A stretch of 64,000 nt of DNA from Alviniconcha marisindica. Lineage: Eukaryota; Mollusca; Gastropoda; Provannidae. Location: assembly GCA_018857735.1 (NCBI GenBank), contig JABMCL010003543.1, positions 188,501 to 252,500 of the forward strand, written 5' to 3'. The translations under genes and the position numbers were made by a program. This document shows positions 34,746-44,816 of this stretch, in pieces; position 1 is the stretch's first letter; each line of letters starts with the position of its first letter. The notes beneath the pieces were generated by a model. It did not search any database, was not told the DNA's origin, and worked only from the letters and a program-made list of their open reading frames with translations.

Positions 34746-37700
34746 GTAAGTGGAATTTGTGAATGTTGATTGTTGCAAGGTTTTTCAAATTTAATCCAAG
34801 AACTGTTTGTCAAGTTATGGCTTAGATTATTAGCATGGTGATCGAATCTAGGTTAATCTATGAAATAATTTTTAAAAAATTGATAAAATTAAAGGGGGCC
34901 CTTAGAATCATGAAAATTCAATATGTGGAACTGATTCTGAGATAATACTGATAATAAAAATTTATTAACTTGGGTTATCTTCAGTTGACACTGACAAAAG
35001 TTCATTAGCTTTTTTCTGACAAGTGACAATGACAGTACTGATTGTGTTTAATCATAAAACTTTATTTTTTGTTTTTACTTGTTTATGTGGCTAGGCCTGT
35101 TAGTCTGTCACCTTTTGGGGGTGGCTGCTGAGAAAAGGGTATAGAGTGTGTTCATATTTTTTATTACATTTTGATTATAGAAGAGTTAAGCATATCATGT
35201 GCCATTGTTAGGTGTAAGTGCCCTACAAATACTCTTTTACATTGCATTGTACTCAGCTAGTGCTCACCGTGAAACTGTCGAGTGATTTTCTTTATGAGTG
35301 GGTACATATCTGGTTATTTTACAGCCGGATCAATGGAGGTCGTGTTCGTGTAGAGTTGTCTACTGGAAAGCGGAGATCAGACAGGAGGAGTCCACCAAGG
35401 CGAAACAGTGGTTTTGGTGGCCCTCGTGGAAGAGGGAGTCCAAGTTATGATGATTACCGCATGCCGAGGAGATCAAGGTGAATTGCATTGAAAATGAAGG
35501 TTTATATTATAACCATTTTGGGTTCCATGTATTCAGCTTCTGTACTATGTACAGAGCTGTGCAAATGTTACCTATAAATTGTATTAAGGTAAAAACTACA
35601 TTTATGTAAGATTTGTGGATGCTGACTGCAAGAAAAGAAAAGGAAGAAAAATGTTTAGGGGGGAAAACCCCAGCCAGGTATGTTATAATTTTTCTGTGCT
35701 TTTACTATTTTCACAGCATTTTGATTTGTCATGCTTTTTCACTTACAAACTAATTTGAGAACAACTATACAAAATAGTGGATGTATGCATAATGTGTGTC
35801 TGTGCTTTTGCCTATTGGGCAATTCTTTTGTCAGTTAACTATAATGCTGTCAGTAGATAACTTCTTTTCAGATTTGTTTTCTTTTCTTTTTTTAATTGAA
35901 TACTAATTTTAATTTTTTAAGGCCTTATAATAAAAATACACAATTTTATGTACTAATAAAAGTAATATCAGTACTTGAGTGTTCAATAATACCAACAAAG
36001 TCAAGTGAGTTAAGCTTTCACAACGACCTGTGTGATCATTGCAAACTAGCATTTTATGTCTTTTGTTGATACAGATCTTTTCAGTTTTTGAACTGTTGAG
36101 ATTGTTTTATCAGGGTTTCTTTTCTTTTTTTGCTGTCAGCATGTAAACATGTCAGAGAAAAAGCCTGTATATTCATAAGAAGCAAAATGAATTCACTTTT
36201 TAATTAAAAAAATATAAATGTGTACTTTGTTATTGTGTTAAGAAAAATGTATGTTGAAGTTTTAGAATTTTCACTGGGAAATAATATTGACAGGAAATTT
36301 GGGTATGTATTTGTTTATGTTAAGTTTTCACTTGGTCCTCTTTATTTCAGTGTTGTAAAATCCAAAGCAGCATCTTGATGTTAAGGCGGGAAATTTACTG
36401 ACATGCACTAAGTGCTTTTCTGAAGCCAGAAATATGTCCAGATTGTTTTGACTAAACGTTTCAAATCCACAAATTCCAGGAGGGTTCCCTTGGCCTCAAC
36501 ACTTCGCCCTAGATTTCTTCTTGATATCAGCTGCTGGCTACTCTATAGTTGAGCCTCAGCCTGCAATGTCACCGGCATCGATATCATCAGCCAATCTACC
36601 CTCCACGTGTCCGTCCACCCGTGACCTTCCGGGTCATCATCAACCCGCTCGACATTAAAAACCATCAAGTGCAGTTGCACTATGGTTTATTTTTGCCGCC
36701 AAAGCACGCGCAGCGCCACAGCACACCCAGCTATCAGCAGCCGTAATTCTACAATGGGCCCCGGTGGCCCCATCTCAGCTCTTCCATCCATCCACCCACC
36801 TATCCTTCCATCCAGTTTTATGCACCCCAGTTTTTTAGAACATCGCACCGCTCATTCGACCCATCTCTTCAAGCATCTTTGGTCTCCGCGGCGCTTCGCG
36901 CATCATTGTACCACATCGTTCGTCTCTTCTTCTCCACCACCCTCCTCCCTCTCCATCAACGTGGGTGTCAGCGCTTTAGTCCGCTCTTCTTGTGGCCGTC
37001 AGCTCTCCACCCCCTCACTCACCCAACTACTCTTCAACGTCGCACCAAATTATCTGAGGTTTATTGGCTAAGTTGGTTGTGTTCTATAATTGCCTAACAA
37101 ACATCATCCAAAGTACTTGTTTGCTAAAACATTACAAAGGGCAAATAGAGTTGCAGTTTTCTGCTTTGCGTATAGACTTTTTAATGCTGTTGCCATTTTA
37201 TTTTGTGAGAGAAAAATGTGGAGAAAAAAGGGAGGGGGGCATGCGTGTTTTTTAAATTTGATTTGTCTTGTTGCAGTTTGAAGTTTGTTAATGTTTTGCT
37301 GACACTGAAGTCTAACATTTTCTTTCTTTCTTATTTTAGGGTCAGGATATTTGACTACTTAATGTCCTGAGTTTCCAAATATGAATGGTTTAGTTAAAAT
37401 TATTCTAGCATTTTACTATATAATATGAGCAGAAGATTTAAGTAAGCAGAAGTGGAAGAGCAAGACAAGAGGTTGCATAAGTATTTACATTATTAAGTGA
37501 GTTGGTAGATGGTTGTGAATGACCATGTTTGACTGCAGTGCTTCTGAGGTAAGAAACTAAGATTCAAGAGTAGCAGATCGATTATTATAAATATAATGGT
37601 TGATTGAGGAAAGACTGCTTAGTGTTGGGTGCATGTTTTGTGTGCTCACAGCCATGAGAGAAGAGTCATATTTATATGACCTTGTTGACTTGCATGAGTA

Positions 37701-39498
37701 TGGAAAATGTCCACGTAGTGATCATTTTCAGCTAGGTTTCTTCGGATGCTGTGAATGTCATGAACAGTAATGTAAAAATTGGCTTGGCACATGGTCAGAC
37801 TTTGGTGTTGGACTTGCGTCAGTCAATTTCACTGTTTGTTTGTGAGTCATCTGAACATTTGCTTTTGTGGTTTAAGGTGGATTGCCTTCAGACGGTGGAG
37901 ACTATTTATTATTTGTAGAGTGGAAACTTTGGTTACACTTAGTACAGATACAAAGTGGATGTCTTGAGTTACATCCTTGTTTGAGGCAAGTTAAAGTTAA
38001 GCTGTTGCACAGGCCTGACTGTGATTGATCTGAATTTATCAGTGCAGGGTTATGTCATCCAGTGTGCCATGCAGAGGTTGCGGAGAAGTTGCATGAGTTT
38101 CTGCCCATTTTGCTGAAGTGCAAAACATAATGAAGTTGTATTTTTTTCCAGGTCTTTGTCTCCCCGCCGCCAGCGCAGGCGAAGTGACTCTGGTTCTCCA
38201 CTGCGCAGACGTCGCAGTCGAAGCAGGTATGGTAGTGGTAGCCGACCTGGATGATGAGTCTGATGATGAGTCTGACTGGTAGCATGAAATTATAGCAAAA
38301 CTGTTCAGTACTGTCTGTCAGGAAATAAAAACACTGTCAGTGTTCCACCAAAACTGCTCAGAAATGGAAAGAAGAAGGAAAATAATTGAGCTACTGCTCT
38401 ATATTCCCCTCCCCTATTCCCTGGCTGTCTGCTCCTTTCTCTGCTGCCAGCCGATTTGGGGCTATGTGCAGTCATGTGCAGTTTTGTCTTTCTTTGATTA
38501 GTAGGCAGTGTTGTGCAGTGTGTGCATTCACTTGAGCATCACACACCAATTTCAAAATTAAGACATCACTGAAAGGACCACATAGACAACAGTGAAAAAA
38601 CACAAGTGAACTGTTGTTGTTCAGAGGGTTTTTTTGCTTCAAGTTTGATGTTTTTGTTTGTTTGTTCTGAGAAGTTTAAAGATGCGGTAAGACTCCTGAA
38701 AGTTAAGACAAATGGCCTGATGGTTTAAATCCCAGCAGTGAATGCATCACTGCATTAGTGTCTCATGGTCACAGTAAATCAGACATGTACTTGGTGTTTT
38801 GTTTTTGGACTGAATGCAGCTCGGAGAATTTGCCTGAAACTAGCAAAAATACTTTTCTTACTAATCTTAGTTGTAAACAAGTGAAATGTAAATGTTGAGA
38901 TCATGTATTGTCAGCATTTGATAATGTGTTATGTTTGCTGTTTGTGTGTGTGTATGTGTGGAAACTAGAACTGTAAGCTGGCTTTTTACCTGGGTTTTAG
39001 CAACTTGCATATCCACCCTGTACTGAATGATTGTGAATGTTTAATTCATCCTTATGTGACTGTATATGATGTTCTGTTAAAATCTAAAAATCCCCCCCTC
39101 CAGTTGGCAGGTGGTATGTGCAGCATGCTGTATTTGCCATTATGGATTTATATAACATTTTGTATTGTCCTGTTCCTTTTTGATATTTTTCTTTAATCTG
39201 GTATCAATAAAATTAGACGGAATGGTCGACGATAGCCTTACACGCTCTTTTAACGGGGGTAATATTGAAGGGTTTAACTCTTTGAAATTTTGTGTACGTA
39301 TGTTTTGTTTGAAGTTTGCGAAGTGATTGTTTTTGTGAATTGACTTGACAAAGTGTTTATATAATACAGATGAGAAGAGTTTTGAAATGTGCATTTGCTT
39401 ATGACTGTATAGTTGACAGGGCTTTAAAATCCAAATACTAACTAACTTGTTAAATCCTAGCACTAACTCCCCATCTTTACGTTGTCTTCAGGAGCTGA
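34549..39498 (+). CDS. SRSF3-like: SRSF3/Rbp1-like splicing factor, tandem copy 2
   Basis: Join 34549-34745, 35325-35477, 38152-38226, 39492-39498 (197+153+75+7 nt, 143 aa). One RRM: RNP2 is VYVGEL and RNP1 is [11 protein letters not shown]. It closes with [18 protein letters not shown]. The hinge is Arg/Gly/Ser-rich ([25 protein letters not shown]), and the RS exon gives [17 protein letters not shown] and RRRRSRSR, ending Ser-stop. No zinc knuckle. Role as for the family: sequence-specific binding of pyrimidine-rich exonic RNA through the RRM, spliceosome contacts through RS, shuttling between nucleus and cytoplasm. All three introns are phase 2, as in copies 1 and 3. Alternative ends: retention after exon 2 adds only a stop (AGG TGA); read-through after exon 3 adds YGSGSRPG and stop at 38252-38254. 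Confidence 0.93.
35325..35477 (+). CDS. SRSF3-like: SR gene 2, second coding exon
   Basis: The acceptor GGTTATTTTACAG ends at 35324. Codes for the last RRM strand and the Gly/Arg hinge through [11 protein letters not shown]. Donor TCAAG|GTGAAT. Confidence 0.93.
36480..36960 (+). other. Candidate poison cassette exon, SR gene 2
   Basis: A strongly C/T-rich island (about 36480-37058) isolated in AT-rich intron 2. It begins at a 3' splice site AAATTCCAG (ends 36479), nearly the same as that of copy 1. From exon 2 it reads AG|G AGG GTT CCC and hits TGA after 25 codons (LLYS-stop). Possible donors are AAC|GTGGGT at 36961 (exon 481 nt) or GAG|GTTTAT at 37059 (579 nt). The island is full of CTCTTC, CTTCTTC, CATC and CCTCC motifs, the kind of pyrimidine-rich sites bound by SRSF3. 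Frames at 36549-37097 are shadows. Confidence 0.55.
37340..37548 (+). other. Second candidate stop-bearing cassette exon, SR gene 2
   Basis: A very strong acceptor (TTTCTTTCTTATTTTAG ending at 37339) and a consensus donor (GAG|GTAAGA at 37549) delimit 209 nt, not a multiple of three. Spliced to exon 2 it reads [10 protein letters not shown] then TGA. It could be a second poison exon or a cryptic pair of sites. Confidence 0.45.
38152..38226 (+). CDS. SRSF3-like: SR gene 2, RS-domain exon
   Basis: The acceptor GTATTTTTTTCCAG ends at 38151. Codes [26 protein letters not shown]. Donor GCAG|GTATGG. Confidence 0.92.
39206..39211 (+). promoter_or_regulatory. Candidate poly(A) signal for the exon-3 read-through isoform
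   Basis: AATAAA 285 bases before the last exon. It could end transcripts that read through the exon 3 donor (stop at 38252-38254). Confidence 0.35.
39492..39498 (+). CDS. SRSF3-like: SR gene 2, terminal micro-coding exon
   Basis: The acceptor TACGTTGTCTTCAG ends at 39491; G AGC TGA completes Arg, then Ser-stop. It is parallel to G AGC TAG in copy 3. The rest of the exon is 3'UTR. Confidence 0.75.
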
Positions 39499-42400
39499 GA
39501 AGCCTTTGGGTGAGAGTTTACACGTACATGGAACAGAACAGCTTCAGCTGAGGAGTGTGTTTCTTGGAGTCTGGGATGATGGTGCACACCTCTTCTGGGG
39601 TCTTGGAGGACTATTTTTGTGTACTGTGCAGACATGGTTGATTTTTCCTGAGGAAATCTCTTTTATTAACAGTTATTAGATTGGTTTTATATGTACATTG
39701 CCCTTTGTCTTGTCTGTGTTGTGTGCAGATTGTAGGTCTGTTGTACTGCCTGTGTTTCATGTGCATGTTCACTGCATGTTTTTGTTTGGTATGTTTTTTT
39801 TCTGCTTTTTGTTGATCTTGTTCTTTGACTGCGTTTGTTTTTAGCCTTTGAGTTTTAAGGTAGTTTGTGCAGGACTATCTGAACAACGCAACTTCATCTT
39901 GTGAAAAGATACTGTTGAAGTTGCCTCAGAGCTTTTTTACTTGGGCCCTTTGCTCCATCTGGAGTTTAGGTCATTGGTGACAACTTGCTAGATACGTTCA
40001 ACGCTGGGTTCTGCTTTGAAGTTCCTCATCGGTCCAGCTGATCCTCTGGATGCTCAGATTGTGCTGCCACAGTGCCAGGATCCATGTTACAGATCATGTA
40101 GTGACTGATAATTGGATGTGGACTCTGCAAGACGGTGGCCAATCCAACCCCACTTCACTGGACATCTTTCTTGCTGGGATCTTGCTTAGCCTTTCCCTGA
40201 ACAGTGTGCTTTCCTTACCCCTGAACATCAGTGCAAAATAAACATTGTCATCTGTAGAAAACTGAGAGCTTGTAATACAACTTTACTACATGCACGTAGT
40301 GTAAGATGATCGATCGAAATTGATTTTGTGTAATATAGTAGGTAGGGAAAGGATAACTGTTCACGCATGAAAATAAATTGTTGCAAAGTAATGACAGTGC
40401 AAATTTTAATGTGCCTACTGAGTGGTTTATATTGCCTAACATTGTAAACATGGAAATAGAAATTGCTCTTTAGTAAAATCAAAGTAAAAAAACAATGTGA
40501 TGTGGCAATGGCAAAGAACAAATTGCATGTGTGCATTGGGGAGGAGGGGAGGGGTGGTGGTTACATATTTAGCTGAAGCATATTGATAGTGTACAAACGT
40601 TCCACAGTTCATGCAACATAATGAAGCACAAACCATCGTCATGTAGTCCTCCTAATCAGACTTTTCCAAGATATGAATCTGACAGAGCAGATTTATGTTT
40701 TTCTTTGAAATTTGGATAGGTTGCTGGCTGATGGGAAGCCTGAATGTTACTTGTTGTCAGGACAGCAGACTCTTGTTTGAAAGGTTGAGAAAAAGCTGTC
40801 TTGAGTCTATTTTTAATCTAATGGCTTTTATTTTTGTTTGCGTTTTTCTTGGGGGGGGGGGGGTTCTGTGTTTATTTGCTTGCACCCCCCACCCCTCATT
40901 TTTTCTTCTTTTTGTGTGCTTTATTTGAAGGCAGTAATTTGTGTAAAGTGATTTGTTTCAACATAATTTGATCAGACTGATTTAGAGTGAGGAAAAAAAT
41001 CCATTTGCTTCAAATTTTCATAATCAAACTTTTGGGCAGACAAGATGATTTTTTTTTCATCATCATTTTTTCATCACATGTGCATCTTCATATGTAACAA
41101 CTTGAACATAGTCCAGCATATTTTTCGTTCCTCGTGTCATGTTTTTTTAGTTCGGTAATGTTGCAGTTCATGTCACTGAAAATATCAATTAGCTCTGTTC
41201 ATGTATTTGTTATTCTGTCAGCATCTAATAAACCGGTTATATGTCAACAACAACAGGTGCTTTGTTTTGATTGCATGAAGTACTTGCAACATTTCCAGGA
41301 GTCAAAATGTCCCATGTCATGAAGAATTAAAAGTGTAATCATTCCCATGGCATAAAGAATTCAAAGTGTAATCATTCTAGAATATGACTGTTAAGTTATA
41401 GTGTGGTCATGGATTATTTTCAAGATTTGTTATTTCTGATTTTCAGCTTTTTCTTGATTGTTGAAAGAAAATGGAAATGCATTGTGAAAGACTGTAACAA
41501 GGGCAGTACAAAACAAGAAATTGCATGGGTCACTTGATTGATGGAAGTGGAATGTGGGAGTTTATAATTTGAATTATTGCACTTGATGCCAGGTGCTTAT
41601 TCACATTGGCTCAAGGGAAGGGGGACATTAACCAAAGCGTAAGAAGAAGAAAAAAAGAAATGTTGTTTATCCTAAAACAAAGTTGGCATTGGGATTACAA
41701 AATTTATGATGGACTGGTAAATACTTCCCAAATATAGAATGGGAGGCATATAGCAGCTGTGTTCTGTCTTGTTGCTTTAATTACTTTGAGGGGGACAAGA
41801 AGGAAGTGGAAAACATGATGCACAACCTTTGTTTCGCATTCATGCTAGAAAAGTCTTGATAATCCTATGAGTTGGTCTGGGTGTAGCACTGGTCTAAGTT
41901 GGCTGTTGTCTGGTGCAGTATGCAAAGGAATCTTCTTGTCCCAATGGAATGGCTGAGTCCACTTTGGTCTATAAAGGAAACCTTTTCCAGCTTTCCTTTG
42001 GTAGGCCATTTGATAAGGATGTTATTAAGAATAAAAATACTTACTTCATCCTGACCATGTTTGGATAGTTAGCAATTGCAGTCAAATACTTTCAATGGCT
42101 GAAAGTATGTGTGTGTCTGTGAACAGCCATGGCATTGAGGAGTCAGCAGAAATGTTTGAGGAACTGAAAGAGTCGGTCTCAACTGGGAACTGAATCTAGA
42201 GTAGCTGCTTTTATAGGATTTAACAACACAGTTTTGGCCCCTGTCACTAGTGTAAATGTGAATTGTGTACAAAGAAAGGAAACTGGTTATTTGTGCCTTG
42301 TAAACCATGACAGTTATATCCGAGAGAAGCATTATGTGCAAAACGTAAGACCTTGTGTACCACGGCCAAGACCAAAGAGTTCATAGCACACAGAATGAGA

Positions 42401-42611
42401 CAGGTGTAGCTACAAACTGCTGTGCTGAACATTGATGGGGGAACCATTCACAGAATGTGCTTGCAGCACAAAAAAGAAAGGAGCATGGACAAATGAACAG
42501 CACTTGAAAAATGAAAACAGCATGGACAAACAAATGAAACAGCATTTTATGTATATATATATAATATATAAAATGGACATACAAAACAAATACAATCAAC
42601 ACACAAGGGAG
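39499..42611. other. Presumed 3'UTR of SR gene 2 and intergenic DNA
   Basis: AT-rich; a poly-G run of about 14 at 40850-40863. No exon or RNA gene is supportable. Confidence 0.5.
40237..40242 (+). promoter_or_regulatory. Candidate poly(A) signal, SR gene 2
   Basis: AATAAA 740 bases past the terminal exon's stop. Another AATAAA is at 41227-41232. Confidence 0.4.
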
Positions 42612-42615
42612 TTAA

Positions 42616-42837
42616 CCCTTTCACTGCAATGATGTCACTTGAAAAGACCAATAAAAGTGCAAATTTGAAAACCTTCAGCCTTTTTGCCTTCTTTGCTGCA
42701 CTGGCATGCAAAAAGATTTTCATCAAAATGCATAGCACCGACAGTGGATGTGCAGTAGGACCGGAAAATATACAGTTTGCAGGTGTGTGCAAGCATCTTT
42801 CAGCCCGGAAATATTGCATGCTGGGGCAGTGAAGGGG
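42616..42837. mobile_element. TTAA-flanked MITE, piggyBac-like ends
   Basis: The element starts CCCTTTCACTGCA and ends GGCAGTGAAGGGG, an inverted repeat of about 13 bases with one mismatch, flanked by TTAA on both sides (42612-42615, 42838-42841). TTAA targets and CCC-starting ends are the hallmark of piggyBac-type transposons. At 222 bp with no transposase frame, it is a non-autonomous derivative. Confidence 0.75.
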
Positions 42838-42841
42838 TTAA

Positions 42842-44130
42842 TTAGCACTCTAAATACACAAGTACAACAAAGACCTGAGTTGCCTGTGGTAACTCACACC
42901 TGGCATGTGTGTAAATATGAAGTACATAACTTCCACCAGAAGTACATCCTCGAAACCAAATGAACAAAAAACAAAGTATGAAAATGTGATGCCACAATTC
43001 ATGGTCCAGTGGTTGTGACAGAACTTGACATTCCCTCGTGAAGTGAATAAATTGCGGGTCTTTAAATCTGCCTTGCACACAACCTCACCGCAAGAGTAAG
43101 TTCCTCAGCAACCAATTCATTGGAGGCTGTATATCACGACCACTGTTGGTGAAGAGAGAAACTGAGAGGCTGCCTCTACATGCATTTAGTGAAAATAATA
43201 AATTCTGAAGAAGAGAAAAAACGAAGGCATTAATAATAATAAATAACTTTTATATTGCGCTATTCACAGGTCCACATAACTTGCTGAGCTTTACAATTTT
43301 CTCTGACAACTTAGTTCAACGTTAAGTGAGAAAAATATAAAAGGTAACGTAAGTAAGGCATATATGGCAACTAACAACATTTATATGCACAAAAATAGTG
43401 TTCATGTGTCGTATGAGAAGCAGCAACATAAGAATGAAACTAATTTCATTAAAAGCCTATAACTCCACCCCTCCTCGCAACACACAATCCAGCTCTCGCC
43501 CACTATAAACTCGTGACCTAAAATCACTGACACTCGCCCACCCAGGATTTTGGGGACATCACTTCCACATATATGCCCTTAAAACGGGGCCTGTAAGGTG
43601 ATGCAAGGTCACCCTGAAAATTGACTTTTAAATTTTCTCTGTGATCAATCAGAAAAATATGGCATCATGTAGAGTTCTTAACTGTGGTTATTTTGGTACA
43701 GAAAGTAAGGTGATAGGACAAGTAGAAGAGGAGTTATGATTTTTTTACCATTTTTAAGATTATTGGCATTTTTTTAATGAATTTAGCAAGTTTGATGTGA
43801 AATATCTGGAAGAATTATCAAAATGAAGGTCTACAAAAAATTGGGCCTATTATTTGTACTGTGGAGTATGAGATTCCTAACTATTAGACAGGTTATGTGC
43901 AAAATAGCTTCCAGGTAGGACCTTAATCTCAGGATTTCCCTAATTTGCATTTTGTGGGCAAAGAAATTAAATATTAAAAAAAAATCAGTCATAACTTAGG
44001 AACTACTCAAGAGATCAACATAAATTTGGTATAACTGACATCAGATAAAACAGATCTATGCAAATATATGTCTGCATCTATATGTAATTATATATACAAA
44101 TCGAACAGAAAACATAGTGGAAGAGATGCG
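42842..44130. other. Non-coding stretch, nothing recognised
   Basis: AT-rich, containing one TATAGCGC-type dispersed repeat at 43224-43298 (listed separately). Otherwise unassigned. Confidence 0.5.
43224..43298 (+). repeat. Microsatellite-led dispersed repeat
   Basis: An (AAT)n run, then CTTTTATATTGCGCTATTCA and, later, TTGCTGAGCTTTACA: a diverged copy of the family at 2491 and 2699. Confidence 0.55.
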
Positions 44131-44240
44131 TTAGTTTAGGCCACTTTGAAAGTTTGGATTGTGGGTGAAGCTCTCGGGCCGGCCGACAAAAGCGAGTTCC
44201 AGACGGTCGGAGCGACTGATGTAGTTGAGCAGTCGCCGTT
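44131..44240 (-). CDS. Unknown minus-strand gene, terminal exon
   Basis: An open frame from an acceptor at 44241-44242 to TAA at 44131. An alternative acceptor (ACTACATCAG) would start it at 44215. The longer frame to 44340 only adds (CA)n-derived Cys-Val codons. Confidence 0.5.
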
Positions 44241-44816
44241 CTGTCGAAGAACATGATGGAAGTGTCGGGTTAGTATCATACATGTACAAAAAGCATATCA
44301 AAGTACACGTTAAGTCAGACACACACACACACACACACACACAAAGTCAATGACTGAACCGTAATCAGCGGCGTCGATTAGCTCATGATGTTCATCAGTT
44401 TTGTGATGTGCACTACAGCAACGGAGGTCAATCTGACCTGTTTAGTTCCAGGACTAAGCCGACACGGGGTCCCATTTGTCATTTTCAGAAGCATAATATA
44501 TATATAGTTTATTTTTATACTTTATAATATAAGTGAATTTGTCTAGCGACCCGGCATCTCAGATGAGCCCAAAGCTGCGCTATTACGGCCAACACCTTCC
44601 GAGCAGACCACTGCGCTCTAGTCGTATGCGACTCTGAATGAGTGGCTGAAGCTTTACCACGGACCTGCACAAAAATACAGGTAATACACAGCGAGCCTTT
44701 GAAGTCTGCTCACAGCCATTAAATAATGAGTACTTTTTTCACCATTACCTCCCTTCACACCACGGGAACTTCGTTTCGTTGAACGGCGCGTTTTGCAGAA
44801 TCCCCGGGTTGGCCAT
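44131..44816 (-). CDS. Probable small gene of unknown function, head to head with SR gene 3
   Basis: A first coding exon (44749-44816) starts at a good context, CACAATGGCC. It codes MANPGILQNAPFNETKFPWC-EG and ends AG|GTAATG (phase 2). A terminal exon at lower coordinates codes SRSDRLELAFVGRPESFTHN-PNFQSGLN and stops at TAA 44133-44131. Joining to an acceptor just before 44215 keeps frame and gives about 50 aa. The alternative acceptor at 44241 (TTCTTCGACAG) gives RRLLNYISRSDR but needs phase 1, so an unseen middle exon is likely. I do not recognise the family. A (GT)n run on the minus strand (44322-44342) lies in the intron. Confidence 0.45.
44749..44816 (-). CDS. Unknown minus-strand gene, first coding exon
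   Basis: 22 codons plus two bases. GC-richer than the flanks, clean Kozak-like start and donor. Confidence 0.5.

Noticed and set aside
36549..37097. Several frames in the C/T-rich island of SR gene 2
   Set aside because: They start at internal ATGs unrelated to the exon 2 reading frame. The spliced-in frame stops after 25 codons.
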